Origin: Aliivibrio finisterrensis
GTDB taxonomy: Bacteria > Pseudomonadota > Gammaproteobacteria > Enterobacterales > Vibrionaceae
Direction: 5' to 3'
Assembly: GCF_008933155.1 (NCBI RefSeq)
Contig: NZ_WBVP01000009.1
Coordinates: forward strand, 81,448-145,447
DNA: 64,000 nucleotides
Shown here: one piece after another, positions 1-9,073 of the stretch
How the letters are laid out: each line of letters opens with the position of its first letter
Position numbering within the stretch: position 1 is the first letter of the stretch
The notes under the pieces: model-generated
What the model saw: only the letters and a program-made list of their open reading frames with translations
The model's database searches: none
What the model was told of the DNA's origin: nothing
Made by a program: the position numbers and the translations under genes

Positions 1-1473
1 GAACTGGGTTACCTGTCTTCTTTTACAGGTACACTTGCAGATTCAGAAGATAGCTTGGACCAGGCTCCTGATTTTTTTGTCGATGCCATTTTTGATAAAC
101 AAGCACACCATAAACTATTTTCACATCAAGAAAGCGAAATTGAATCACTTAAATCGCGTATTTCTCAATTAGAGAGTTCACCCTCGTTTATCGCATTAAC
201 AGAAAAGTTATCGGTAAGTACGGTACAGTCAGAGCAAGAGATCTCTGCGTTTCAACAATCAATAGCAGTGGCAAAAAAAGAACGAAAGCAGCGACGTGCC
301 CAAGCAGAATCTTTGGCTGACTCATCATCTACTGAAAAGCTAGCAGCGTTAATTGCTGAACTTGGTAACCAAAGTAGCCGTGAAAAGAGAGATTTAAAGC
401 AATTAAAACAGCAATGGCAACAAACTATTGCTGACTTGACCCAACAACACAATGAATACACTCACCATATTGATTTACATAAAAATCAGCTCAATAAATT
501 GCTGAAAAAAATAGATATAGATACGCTAAAAGCAACTCAGTTTATTAATCAATCTGGCGTAATTAAGAGCTTATTTGAACTGTTTAAACAAAGTGTTCCT
601 GAACAGGCGCAAACCCCAATCCCTTATTCTAGCGAGCAGAATTTACCAAAACTGCTACAAACGGCTTTTCGTTTCGACTATACACCAATTGCACTCGGTG
701 AATTTTGGTGGGGTTCTTCGCCTTATGAACAAGTTCGCCAGCATAAAAACCTTTATCCTGTGTGCCAAAGTAAATGCTTTGAGATCCTTGAACATATGCT
801 TACTGGAATTAACCTTGATGAAAGTCCATTAGAACAGACACCGTCTTATGGCAAAGAGTTAGACATCGTTTATGAAGATGATGTAATGGTTGTAGTGAAT
901 AAACCCGCTGAGTTTTTATCGGTATCTGGAAAATTTATTGCTGATTCTGTTCATGCTCGCATTCAGGCACGCTATCCTAGTGCTACTGGCCCATTAATTG
1001 TTCACCGGTTGGATATGTCGACATCTGGTTTATTAGTGCTAACACTTACGCCAGAGACGAATAAACAAGTACAGAAACAGTTTATTGAACGAACGGTAGA
1101 GAAGCGTTACACCGCTCTACTGGAAGGTAATATCGACAACGACACGGGTATTATTACTCTGCCATTATATGGAGATATGGAAGACAGACCTCGCCAAATG
1201 GTTTGTCATCATAAAGGCCGAAGTGCCGAGACTAGTTACCAAGTGATTGCTCGTGCTAATAATAAAACCAAGGTTTACCTTTATCCTAAGACTGGGCGGA
1301 CCCATCAATTGCGAGTTCATTGCTCACATCAAGCAGGATTAAACACCCCTATTGTGGGGGATGATTTATATGGTTTTAAAGCAGATAGACTGCATTTACA
1401 CGCAGGGTATTTAAAGTTACGTCACCCTGTTACCAATATTGAAATGGAATTTGAAGTTGATGCTGAATTTTAA
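1..1473 (+). CDS. RluA-family RNA pseudouridine synthase (5' end cut)
   Basis: This enzyme should isomerise a uridine to pseudouridine in RNA, probably rRNA. The reading frame is open to base 1, so the N-terminus lies outside the window; the first visible in-frame start-like codon is a TTG at 55, but upstream residues (E-L-G-Y-L-S-S-F) look like normal family sequence. Numbered from base 1, a long charged, Lys/Gln-rich probable coiled-coil segment covers about residues 40-185. The catalytic domain follows from about 285 to the end. The family motif H-R-L-D is at residues 335-338, with Asp338 the expected catalytic residue, and a later G-R-T-H-Q-L-R-V-H motif is also typical. The long N-terminal extension sets it apart from E. 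coli RluA (about 220 residues). Its exact RNA target cannot be told from sequence. Confidence 0.88.
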   Translation, partial: ELGYLSSFTGTLADSEDSLDQAPDFFVDAIFDKQAHHKLFSHQESEIESLKSRISQLESSPSFIALTEKLSVSTVQSEQEISAFQQSIAVAKKERKQRRAQAESLADSSSTEKLAALIAELGNQSSREKRDLKQLKQQWQQTIADLTQQHNEYTHHIDLHKNQLNKLLKKIDIDTLKATQFINQSGVIKSLFELFKQSVPEQAQTPIPYSSEQNLPKLLQTAFRFDYTPIALGEFWWGSSPYEQVRQHKNLYPVCQSKCFEILEHMLTGINLDESPLEQTPSYGKELDIVYEDDVMVVVNKPAEFLSVSGKFIADSVHARIQARYPSATGPLIVHRLDMSTSGLLVLTLTPETNKQVQKQFIERTVEKRYTALLEGNIDNDTGIITLPLYGDMEDRPRQMVCHHKGRSAETSYQVIARANNKTKVYLYPKTGRTHQLRVHCSHQAGLNTPIVGDDLYGFKADRLHLHAGYLKLRHPVTNIEMEFEVDAEF

Positions 1474-1502
1474 ATTCAAACTAATGCCAATGTAACTAAA
1501 GG

Positions 1503-1530
1503 ACTGATACGATGCCGTGTCAGTTTTTTC
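1503..1530 (+). terminator. Rho-independent terminator after the pseudouridine synthase
   Basis: A 9-bp stem (ACTGATACG with CGTGTCAGT, one G-T pair) closes a 4-base loop and runs into six T residues. It lies 30 bp past the stop codon. The rest of 1474-1714 shows no convincing gene. Confidence 0.75.
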
Positions 1531-1714
1531 TCCTTATCCATCAAGTAAAGATTGCTTTTTTTCGTAAAAGAGTTATTTTCCTTCATCTTATAAATCACTC
1601 GGTAACTATCGCCGATTATAAAAAGTCCTTAATCAAGCACTTTTCTCTACCCAATTTATGGCTCAATATTATGAGCGATCGCTTGTCTATCTATTTTATA
1701 ATGAATGATTAACT

Positions 1715-2794
1715 ATGTTTAAGTACGCACCTCGAATCGATTACCCACTACTGATAGCCATTTCATTATTGATTTTGCTTGGCTCTCTAACTGTATGGAG
1801 TGCTAGTGGTTTTAGTGAGCCAATGTTAGAACGACACCTTATTCGAGCTATCATTGCTCTTGGCTGTATTGTTGTCATGTCGAGTATTCCACCAAGAACC
1901 TACGAACGAATTACACCCTATTTATTTGCTTTGGCTGTTATTCTTCTTCTTGGTGTTATTGTCGCAGGCGACAGTACTAACGGCTCTCAACGCTGGTTAG
2001 CTATTGGGCCTATTCGATTCCAGCCATCAGAATTAGTGAAGGTCGCCATTCCTCTTATGGTTGCATGGATTCTAGTTGCTGAAGCCGGACGCCCCGATGC
2101 TAAAAAAATCCTTATCTGCTTATTGGTAACCGCTATTCCTGCCGGTTTGATTTTTATTCAACCCGATCTTGATGGTGCTATATTTACTATTATTTATGCA
2201 CTATTTGTCCTTTATTTTGCAGGAATGAGTTGGAAAATTATTGGTTCTTTTCTCGGAGGAATTGCCGTTATCGTTCCAATGCTATGGATCTTTGTGATGG
2301 CAGCTTATCAAAAAAAGCGTGTAACTCAGTTTCTTGATCCTGAATCTGATCCTCTTGGTGCTGGCTACCAAATTATTCAGTCATTAATTGCTGTCGGTTC
2401 TGGTGGAATGCGTGGTAAAGGTTGGATGAATGCAACACAAGGACAACTTGGTTTCATTCCTGAAAGTCATACTGATTTTATTTTTTCAACCTATGCTGAA
2501 GAATGGGGCTTTTTCGGATGTTTGCTCTTACTCGGATTATATCTGTTTATTACAGGCCGAGTGATTTGGCTTTCATACCAGTGTGATTCCTCATTCAACC
2601 GCTTAGTAAGTGTTACTTTTGCCCTTAGTTTCTTTTTATATGCATTTATCAATATAGGCATGGTAACGGGCTTATTACCTGTAATGGGAAGTCCTTTACC
2701 CTTCTTTAGTTATGGTGGGACTGCAATGATAACTCAAGGGATTTGCTTCGGTATTATTATGTCTCTGTGCCTAAATAAAGCATATAAACCTTAA
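1715..2794 (+). CDS. rodA: RodA-like SEDS peptidoglycan glycosyltransferase
   Basis: SEDS-family membrane enzymes polymerise lipid II into glycan strands; RodA does this for rod-shape elongation together with a class B penicillin-binding protein. The 359-residue product is close to the usual RodA length (about 370) and has about ten hydrophobic segments. The family signature P-E-S-H-T-D-F-I-F-S places the catalytic Asp at residue 254, and the C-terminal P-F-F-S-Y-G-G motif is present. It resembles RodA more than FtsW or SpoVE. The usual partner gene mrdA (PBP2) is not next to it: the neighbours are a pseudouridine synthase and gltS. This may therefore be a second, orphan RodA paralogue rather than the housekeeping copy, which is an inference. 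No clear terminator follows it. Confidence 0.85.
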   Translation: MFKYAPRIDYPLLIAISLLILLGSLTVWSASGFSEPMLERHLIRAIIALGCIVVMSSIPPRTYERITPYLFALAVILLLGVIVAGDSTNGSQRWLAIGPIRFQPSELVKVAIPLMVAWILVAEAGRPDAKKILICLLVTAIPAGLIFIQPDLDGAIFTIIYALFVLYFAGMSWKIIGSFLGGIAVIVPMLWIFVMAAYQKKRVTQFLDPESDPLGAGYQIIQSLIAVGSGGMRGKGWMNATQGQLGFIPESHTDFIFSTYAEEWGFFGCLLLLGLYLFITGRVIWLSYQCDSSFNRLVSVTFALSFFLYAFINIGMVTGLLPVMGSPLPFFSYGGTAMITQGICFGIIMSLCLNKAYKP

Positions 2795-2858
2795 TAATCA
2801 ATAAATTAAAACAGTAAAAGATGATATCGAGATTGTGTTTATCGTGTCTCACTTTTAA

Positions 2859-2921
2859 TATGAACTTTTTATGACAGTGAATATTTATAGTGACATTTTC
2901 AATAAGTTAGCATAATCTCGA
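2859..2921 (+). promoter_or_regulatory. Promoter-like element upstream of gltS (copy 1 of a 63-bp repeat)
   Basis: This 63-bp block recurs at 4321-4383 with six mismatches. It contains a possible sigma-70 promoter: GTGACA at 2890-2895, a 17-bp gap and TAATCT at 2913-2918. The best-conserved part, 2859-2879, lies just upstream of the -35 box, where an activator would bind. It ends 90 bp before the gltS start. The cognate regulator is unknown. Confidence 0.55.
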
Positions 2922-3011
2922 ATATTCCTAACAATGTAATCTAGGAAAACACTTAAACTACCTAGACTTGCATCGTACCTATTGGTTTGATAATTATAAC
3001 TTCGAGCTTCT

Positions 3012-4235
3012 ATGACAAACACTTTATCTATCGGCGCATTAGAATCGTTTCTAATTGCAATTGCCGTGCTGTTTCTGGGTCATTTCATTAATTCTAAAGT
3101 TGACCTCTTTAAACGATACAATATTCCTGAACCTATCGTCGGCGGATTAATTGTAGCCTTTGCCATTACTATTTTACACTTTCAAGGCGTAAGTCTTGAG
3201 TTCTCTCTACCCTTGCAAAACACCTTCATGCTAATGTTTTTTAGCACGGTCGGCCTTGCCGCCAACTATACACAACTACTAAAAGGCGGTACTAAAGTAT
3301 TCCTTTTCCTAGCTGTTGCTTCATTCTATATCATCATACAAAATGCAGTTGGTGTTGGACTTGCTAGCGCAATGGGGTTAGACCCACTAATGGGGCTTAT
3401 TGCAGGCTCAATAACACTCTCTGGTGGACACGGAACAGGGGCAGCTTGGTCACAAACCTTTGCGGAAAACTACCAAATCAATACACTAGAGTTAGCAATG
3501 GCTTCTGCTACTTTTGGTTTAATCATGGGCGGTTTAATTGGTAGCCCAATTGCACAACGATTAATTCAAAAGCATAATTTAGAATCAGAGTATGGTGTGG
3601 GTGTTGATACTCACACCCGCTTCCCAGAGCTTGTCACTTATAATGAGCGTGAAGAAGATAAAGTCACAGCGAAAAAAGTAATTGAAATGCTGTTTATCTT
3701 GCTTATCTGTGTGGTTGGATCTAAGTATTTAAGTCAATTTGTAAATAGCTTCGACATTGCTTGGTTAAAAATCCCCGATTTTGTTTACGCTTTATTTGTC
3801 GGTGTATTCATTACTAATCTCTGTGAGATCACTAAAGCACGTAAAATTGACACTGAAACGGTTGATATTTTAGGAACGGTTTCGCTTTCCTTATTCTTGG
3901 CAATGGCATTGATGAGCTTAAAACTGTGGAATATTTTTGACTTAGCCATACCTTTCTTAATTATATTAACGGTTCAAACTATCGTTCTGGCATTATTTTC
4001 GTACTTCATTACTTTCCGTGCGATGGGATCAAACTATGATGCGGCAGTAATGGTTGGTGGCCATTGTGGCTTTGGCCTAGGTGCAACACCAACAGCAGTG
4101 ATGAATATGGGGTCTTTGGTTTCTCGCTTTGGTCCATCTCCACAAGCGTTTATGGTTGTTCCAATTGTTGGCGCATTCTTTATCGATATAACCAACCTAA
4201 TCATTCTTCAGGCTTACATTAGTTTTATTGGTTAG
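3012..4235 (+). CDS. gltS: Sodium/glutamate symporter GltS
   Basis: GltS imports glutamate across the inner membrane, driven by the sodium gradient. The 407-residue protein matches the family length (about 401 in E. coli) and is almost wholly hydrophobic. It shows the two symmetry-related re-entrant loop motifs of the family: G-G-H-G-T-G-A-A-W near residue 137 and G-G-H-C-G-F-G-L-G-A-T-P near residue 347. The ATG at 3012 follows only a weak ribosome-binding site. It is monocistronic, with its own promoter element at 2859-2921 and a terminator at 4275-4307. The sodium-driven mechanism fits a marine bacterium. Confidence 0.95.
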   Translation: MTNTLSIGALESFLIAIAVLFLGHFINSKVDLFKRYNIPEPIVGGLIVAFAITILHFQGVSLEFSLPLQNTFMLMFFSTVGLAANYTQLLKGGTKVFLFLAVASFYIIIQNAVGVGLASAMGLDPLMGLIAGSITLSGGHGTGAAWSQTFAENYQINTLELAMASATFGLIMGGLIGSPIAQRLIQKHNLESEYGVGVDTHTRFPELVTYNEREEDKVTAKKVIEMLFILLICVVGSKYLSQFVNSFDIAWLKIPDFVYALFVGVFITNLCEITKARKIDTETVDILGTVSLSLFLAMALMSLKLWNIFDLAIPFLIILTVQTIVLALFSYFITFRAMGSNYDAAVMVGGHCGFGLGATPTAVMNMGSLVSRFGPSPQAFMVVPIVGAFFIDITNLIILQAYISFIG

Positions 4236-4274
4236 ATCAAGGTATCTAACTGATTTAAAGATTAAAATAGAAAA

Positions 4275-4307
4275 AGTTCGAATGGCTAATATTCGATCTT
4301 TTTTTTA
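4275..4307 (+). terminator. Terminator of gltS
   Basis: A 9-bp stem with one mismatch (AGTTCGAAT with ATTCGATCT) encloses a 7-base loop and is followed by a run of T residues. Confidence 0.7.
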
Positions 4308-4320
4308 TCTATAATTCAAT

Positions 4321-4383
4321 TATGAACTTTTTATGACAGTGTATATTTTTAGTGACTTTATCAATAAGTTAACTTAATCTCGA
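4321..4383 (+). promoter_or_regulatory. Promoter-like element upstream of the DedA gene (copy 2 of a 63-bp repeat)
   Basis: This is about 90% identical to 2859-2921. The putative -35 box GTGACT (4352-4357), 17-bp gap and -10 box TAATCT (4375-4380) are kept, as is the whole upstream 21-bp block. It ends 50 bp before the DedA start. Identity begins and ends abruptly, so it is either a copied promoter cassette or a selected shared control region. Confidence 0.55.
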
Positions 4384-4433
4384 TCTACCTACCTTAATTA
4401 GTTTACGACTTATTTTTCGTCTGGAGAATGGCG

Positions 4434-5099
4434 ATGTTTGACTCATTTGTTTCGATTTTAACGGCTCTTTGGCAACAAGATTTCACCGTACTACAAAATC
4501 CAGCAAGTATGACGATGATTTACTTTTGTTTAATTTTATTTATTTGGTTAGAAAGCGCCTTTATACCTGCAGCTCCTCTTCCTTGTGACAGTGTCGTTAT
4601 CCTTGCGGGCTCACTGGCCGCAGCAAATGTGATCAGTTACCCTGTGATTGTGGCTGGTCTCATTATGGCGGCGGCGATAGGTAGTCAACTTGCCTTTATT
4701 CAAGGCCGTTGGTTACATAAGTTCCCAATGATTCAAAAGTGGATCAATACGGTTCCTGCTCATCGTTTACAAACGGTAGATTCCTTACTTGCTAAGCATG
4801 GTCTAATTGCACTGTTCGTCGCTCGCTTTATTCCAGTTGTGCGCCCTCTTCTTCCGTTAATGATGGGGTTAAGAATGCAAAAAGCATCACGCTTCCATTA
4901 TTTTGCTTGGATGAGTGCGATTATCTGGATTCTTCTATTAACTGGCTTTGGTTATTCACTTTCATTCTTGCCTGAGAAATTAGCTAAATACATCACAATG
5001 GCTCTTATGGCTGCACCTGTGATTACATTAACGATTGCGATTGGCAGCTTTATTAGTGGCTACTGTGTAAAAAGATACCGCAGAAAGCGCATTATTTAA
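4434..5099 (+). CDS. DedA-family (VTT/SNARE-associated) inner-membrane protein
   Basis: DedA proteins are inner-membrane proteins linked to lipid-carrier (undecaprenyl phosphate or phospholipid) translocation and envelope homeostasis. Seen here are several hydrophobic segments and the family core: the E-S-A-F-I-P-A-A-P-L-P region near residue 40, with a downstream F-V-A-R-F-I-P-V-V-R-P motif. An ATG at 4428 is also in frame, but GGAG at 4423-4426 lies 1 base from it and 7 bases from the ATG at 4434, so 4434 is the better start (221 residues). The exact family member and its substrate are not clear. It has its own promoter element and shares a bidirectional terminator with gnd. Confidence 0.88.
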   Translation: MFDSFVSILTALWQQDFTVLQNPASMTMIYFCLILFIWLESAFIPAAPLPCDSVVILAGSLAAANVISYPVIVAGLIMAAAIGSQLAFIQGRWLHKFPMIQKWINTVPAHRLQTVDSLLAKHGLIALFVARFIPVVRPLLPLMMGLRMQKASRFHYFAWMSAIIWILLLTGFGYSLSFLPEKLAKYITMALMAAPVITLTIAIGSFISGYCVKRYRRKRII

Positions 5100-5120
5100 T
5101 AGCTCTTTCATTCAAATAAA

Positions 5121-5159
5121 AAAAAAGCCCTTAACTCATTATAAGTTAAGGGCTTTTTT
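5121..5159. terminator. Bidirectional terminator between dedA and gnd
   Basis: A perfect 10-bp stem (GCCCTTAACT with AGTTAAGGGC) has a 7-base loop, an A-run on the left and a T-run on the right. It can stop both the plus-strand dedA transcript and the minus-strand gnd operon. Confidence 0.9.
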
Positions 5160-5179
5160 ATTATCTATCAACGTTATGA

Positions 5180-6628
5180 TTATACGTCATAAGTTGTAGA
5201 AGCTGTGTCACCACCTGTACCAGTCCAGTTTGTGTGGAAGAATTCACCACGTGGACGGTCAGTACGCTCATAAGTGTGAGCACCGAAGTAGTCACGTTGA
5301 GCTTGTAGAAGGTTCGCTGGAAGACGAGCTGTAGTGTAGCCGTCTAGGAACGTTAGTGCAGAAGTCATACATGGCATTGGGATGCCTGATTCCATAGACT
5401 TAGCTGCAACTTTACGCCAAGCGCCCATGCAGTTATCTAGGATACCTTTAAAGTAAGCATCTGAACCTAAGAATGCGATCTCTGGGTTTGCTTCATAAGC
5501 ATCACGAATGTTACCTAGGAATGCAGAACGGATGATACAACCGCCACGCCACATTAGAGCAACGTTACCGTAATTTAGATCCCAGCCATTTTCGTTCGAC
5601 GCTTCACGCATTAGCATGAAACCTTGAGCATAAGAGATGATCTTAGAAGCAAGTAGAGCCTGACGAATTGCATCAACCCACTCTTGCTTGTCGCCTTCAA
5701 CTGGAGCTACAGTCTTGCCGAACAGTTTCTCAGCTTCAACACGTTGATCTTTAAGTGCAGATAGGCAACGAGAGAATACAGACTCAGTGATTAGAGTCAG
5801 TGGGATACCCATGTCTAGTGCGTTGATACCTGTCCATTTACCTGTACCTTTTTGGCCAGCAGTGTCTAGGATCTTCTCAACTAAAGCTTCACCGTCTTCA
5901 TCTTTGTAGCCAAGGATGTCAGCTGTGATTTCAACTAGGTAGCTGTCTAGCTCAGTTTTGTTCCACTCTGCAAATACAGCCTGCATTTCGTCGTGGTTCA
6001 TACCTAGGCCATCTTTCATGAACTGGTATGCTTCAGTGATAAGCTGCATGTCACCGTATTCGATGCCATTGTGAACCATCTTAACGAAGTGACCTGCACC
6101 GTCGTTACCAACCCAATCACAACAAGGCTCACCCGCGTCAGTTTTCGCAGAGATACCTTGGAAGATAGGCTTAACCGCTTCCCAAGCTTCAGGAGAACCA
6201 CCTGGCATGATAGAAGGACCAAAACGAGCGCCTTCTTCACCACCAGAAACTCCCGTACCGATGAAATGAATGCCTTTCTCGCGAAGAGCAGCAACACGGC
6301 GATTTGTGTCTGGGAAGTTAGTGTTACCACCATCAATGATGATGTCACCTTTTTCTAGAAGTGGTACAAGCTTATCGATAAACGTATCTACAACATCACC
6401 AGCACGTACCATAAGCATTACTTTACGTGGTGCTTCAAGTTTTTCAACTAGCTCTTCTAGAGTGTAAGCACCAACAATGTTAGTTCCTTTAGCAGGGCCT
6501 TCTAGGAACTCGTCTACTTTAGCAGCAGTACGGTTGTGAGCCACAACTTTGAAGCCGTGGTCGTTCATGTTTAGGATAAGGTTCTGACCCATTACTGCTA
6601 GGCCGATTACACCGATATCACCTTTCAT
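5180..6628 (-). CDS. gnd: 6-phosphogluconate dehydrogenase, decarboxylating
   Basis: Gnd oxidises 6-phosphogluconate to ribulose 5-phosphate and CO2 with NADP+, the last oxidative step of the pentose-phosphate pathway, in the cytoplasm. The 482-residue length is typical. The N-terminal Rossmann motif G-L-A-V-M-G is at residues 9-14. The catalytic signature H-F-V-K-M-V-H-N-G spans 180-188, with the expected Lys183 and His186. The C-terminal tail T-G-G-D-T-A-S is also conserved. It is the last gene of the zwf-pgl-gnd operon, 28 bp after pgl, so all three steps from glucose 6-phosphate to ribulose 5-phosphate are co-transcribed. Confidence 0.97.
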   Translation of the reverse strand: MKGDIGVIGLAVMGQNLILNMNDHGFKVVAHNRTAAKVDEFLEGPAKGTNIVGAYTLEELVEKLEAPRKVMLMVRAGDVVDTFIDKLVPLLEKGDIIIDGGNTNFPDTNRRVAALREKGIHFIGTGVSGGEEGARFGPSIMPGGSPEAWEAVKPIFQGISAKTDAGEPCCDWVGNDGAGHFVKMVHNGIEYGDMQLITEAYQFMKDGLGMNHDEMQAVFAEWNKTELDSYLVEITADILGYKDEDGEALVEKILDTAGQKGTGKWTGINALDMGIPLTLITESVFSRCLSALKDQRVEAEKLFGKTVAPVEGDKQEWVDAIRQALLASKIISYAQGFMLMREASNENGWDLNYGNVALMWRGGCIIRSAFLGNIRDAYEANPEIAFLGSDAYFKGILDNCMGAWRKVAAKSMESGIPMPCMTSALTFLDGYTTARLPANLLQAQRDYFGAHTYERTDRPRGEFFHTNWTGTGGDTASTTYDV

Positions 6629-6656
6629 TATTTTATCTCCTTGCGGCTATCTGCGA

Positions 6657-7373
6657 TTACGCGATAGCACTTGCTGCATTTGAATCTAGGAACCACTCTG
6701 TTTCACCAGCCTTAGACTGGATTTTCGCTGCCGGGTAAGGCAACTCTGAAGCAGGAGTTGTATGAATTTCTTTAACGATTTCAACCTTACCTGCGCCAAG
6801 CACTAGGTAGCTGATTCGTTTTGCTGCCTCTAAAACTTTTGCTGTTTTAGAAACACGGATTTGGCCAGACTCTGGGTGAGAAGCCAATACAGATAAGTTC
6901 TCATCTTGATAGTCTGTTGCACCAGGGAATAGTGACGCTGTATGACCATCTGCGCCAACACCTAACAGGATCCAATCGAATACTGGAGTGCCGTTTTCAG
7001 TTGGGATGACATCAGCCATCTCTTTTGCAAAACGCTCTGCTTCTGCTTTTGGTTCATCTTCACCACGGATGCGGTGGATGTTTTCTACTGGTAAATTTAC
7101 TTTGCTAAAAAGTAATTCATTCGCTTCACCAAAATTGCTTTCAGCGTCGTCTGGTGCAACACAACGTTCGTCGCCCCACCAAAAGTGAAGGTTATTCCAT
7201 TGAATACCTTCAGCATATGGTGCTTGAGCTAATAGCTGAAACAACATTTTTGGTGTACTGCCACCAGACAGTGAGATATGAACAGGTTTACCCTGCTCAC
7301 TGTACGATTTCATTTCATTTGCTAAGCTTTCAACAACCAATTCTGGTGTAGCAAAAATTTTGTGATTGATCAT
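6657..7373 (-). CDS. pgl: 6-phosphogluconolactonase (DevB/SOL type)
   Basis: Pgl hydrolyses 6-phosphogluconolactone made by Zwf to 6-phosphogluconate. The 238-residue product has the family's S-L-S-G-G-S-T-P motif near residue 34, W-W-G-D-E-R-C-V near 65 and [13 protein letters not shown] near 138. A longer frame starts at 7421 inside zwf. The start at 7373 is preferred because its ATG overlaps the zwf stop as ATGA, a translational coupling arrangement, and the family sequence begins there. It is the DevB/SOL type, not the YbhE beta-propeller type used by E. coli. Confidence 0.95.
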   Translation of the reverse strand: MINHKIFATPELVVESLANEMKSYSEQGKPVHISLSGGSTPKMLFQLLAQAPYAEGIQWNNLHFWWGDERCVAPDDAESNFGEANELLFSKVNLPVENIHRIRGEDEPKAEAERFAKEMADVIPTENGTPVFDWILLGVGADGHTASLFPGATDYQDENLSVLASHPESGQIRVSKTAKVLEAAKRISYLVLGAGKVEIVKEIHTTPASELPYPAAKIQSKAGETEWFLDSNAASAIA

Positions 7374-8872
7374 AATTCGCAGTAATCCGTATCGGTTAAA
7401 TTTTTGCATGGGAAACGCCATGCGCGATCATCTCTTTGTAGCAGCTCATCGGCCTCTTGTGGTCCCCAAGTACCACACGCATACCCAAACAAAGATTGAG
7501 GGTCTTGTTTGAAGTCTAAAATAGGCTGCACATATTTCCAACAGGCTTCCACTGCATCAGTACGAGCAAATAACGTTGCGTCGCCATTTAAGGCATCAAG
7601 CAATAAACGCTCGTATGCCGTAAGCATTTGAGTTTCGTGCAAGTCTGCGTATGAGAAGTTCATCTTAACTTCTTTTGCTTTAAATCCTGCGCCCGGCTCT
7701 TTTAAGCCAAAGCTCATTTGAATGCCTTCATCCGGTTGAATACGGATAATCAATTTATTTTCAGGCGCATTCTGACCAAAGACTGGATGTGGGGTTTGTT
7801 TAAAGTGAATAACAATCTCTGTTACTCGAGTCGGCAAACGCTTACCAGTACGAACATAGAAAGGAACACCATTCCAACGCCAGTTATTGATATAAGCTTT
7901 TAAACCGATGTAAGTTTCTGTTCGAGAATCATCGGCAACACCATGTTCTTCACGGTAACCCGCTAACTGCTGGCCACGTACATCAGATGCCGTGTATTGA
8001 CCTAACACTAGGTTTTTACGCAAATCATCTTCTTCAAGCGGTTTAAGACATTGAAGAACTTTAACCACTTCATCACGAATCGAATCGGCGTTAATTTGAG
8101 CCGGTGGTTCCATGCCTACCATTGCTAATACTTGTAGCAAATGGTTTTGGAACATATCACGAACGGCACCAGAACCATCGTAATAGCCACCACGCTCTTC
8201 TACACCAAGAAATTCTGCACCAGTGATTTCAACGTAATCAATAAAATTACGGTTCCATAACGGCTCAAACATCGCATTTGAAAAACGAAGAACAAGTAGA
8301 TTCTGAACGGTTTCTTTACCTAGGTAATGGTCAATGCGGTAAATTTGGTGTTCTTGAAAATGCTCGTGGATCTCAGTATCAAGCTTCTGTGCTGATTCAA
8401 GATCATAGCCGAATGGTTTTTCAATAATCAGACGCTTCCAGCCATTAGATTCATCGTTCATGCCATGAGTTGCAAGACAAGCGGGGATAACACCGTAAAG
8501 GCTTGGCGGAGTTGCTAGATAGAAAAGCGTATTCTGTTGGTCTAGTTGGTATTTTTCAGCTAACTGATCTAACTTAACAGCAAGTTTACTGTAATCATCA
8601 ACATCTGACGTATTTACCGCTTGGTAATGCAAGTGGCCACAAAATGCAATAAGCGTTTCTGGATCTGTTTTTTCCATCTCTTGCAGTGATTTTTTCATCT
8701 TTTCACGATACGACTCATCGTCATATTGAGAGCGGCTGACACCTAAGATTGAAAAAGATTCTGAAAGTTGATTACTCGCGTACAGATGATACAAAGCAGG
8801 AATGAGCTTGCGGAAAGTAAGATCCCCCGAAGCTCCAAAAATTACGATGGTATTGTTGTCCGAAATTATCAT
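7370..8872 (-). CDS. zwf: Glucose-6-phosphate 1-dehydrogenase
   Basis: Zwf oxidises glucose 6-phosphate to the lactone with NADP+, the entry step and a main NADPH source of the oxidative pentose-phosphate pathway. The 500-residue product has the nucleotide-binding G-A-S-G-D-L at residues 13-18, E-K-P-F-G at 151-155 and the active-site signature R-I-D-H-Y-L-G-K-E at 179-187. It is the first gene of the zwf-pgl-gnd operon and overlaps pgl by 4 bases. Its promoter must lie in 8873-9019, an AT-rich stretch in which I could not assign a regulator site with confidence. Confidence 0.97.
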   Translation of the reverse strand: MIISDNNTIVIFGASGDLTFRKLIPALYHLYASNQLSESFSILGVSRSQYDDESYREKMKKSLQEMEKTDPETLIAFCGHLHYQAVNTSDVDDYSKLAVKLDQLAEKYQLDQQNTLFYLATPPSLYGVIPACLATHGMNDESNGWKRLIIEKPFGYDLESAQKLDTEIHEHFQEHQIYRIDHYLGKETVQNLLVLRFSNAMFEPLWNRNFIDYVEITGAEFLGVEERGGYYDGSGAVRDMFQNHLLQVLAMVGMEPPAQINADSIRDEVVKVLQCLKPLEEDDLRKNLVLGQYTASDVRGQQLAGYREEHGVADDSRTETYIGLKAYINNWRWNGVPFYVRTGKRLPTRVTEIVIHFKQTPHPVFGQNAPENKLIIRIQPDEGIQMSFGLKEPGAGFKAKEVKMNFSYADLHETQMLTAYERLLLDALNGDATLFARTDAVEACWKYVQPILDFKQDPQSLFGYACGTWGPQEADELLQRDDRAWRFPCKNLTDTDYCEL

Positions 8873-9019
8873 TATTTCTCTATCCGATACACAGTAAAGT
8901 ATGCGCGTATAATAGAAAAAAAATCAAGGAATTACTAGTTAGTTTTAGCTATTGAATCAATTGTTAAAACAAATCAACCAATAAAATCTACAACTTCAAG
9001 AAGTAATGCCCTTATGAAT

Positions 9020-9058
9020 AAAAAAACCACTAATTTATAATATGTTAGTGGTTTTTTT
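9020..9058 (-). terminator. Terminator of the adiA operon
   Basis: An 8-bp core stem (ACCACTAA with TTAGTGGT) is extended by A/T pairs. The A-run on the plus strand gives the U-tract of the minus-strand transcript 15 bp past the adiA stop. Confidence 0.85.
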
Positions 9059-9073
9059 TATAAAAAGGCAGTA

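Noticed and set aside
1512..1712. 66-residue open frame between the pseudouridine synthase and rodA
   Set aside because: It begins inside the terminator hairpin, lacks a ribosome-binding site and has an implausible hydrophobic/basic composition.
2880..2895. ArgR box in the gltS promoter element
   Set aside because: Only one half-site resembles the ARG box (TGAATATTTAT), the other half does not, and the match is lost in the second copy.
2859..4383. Reading the twin 63-bp elements as insertion-sequence ends
   Set aside because: They are direct, not inverted, lack a target duplication, and the gene between them is gltS rather than a transposase.
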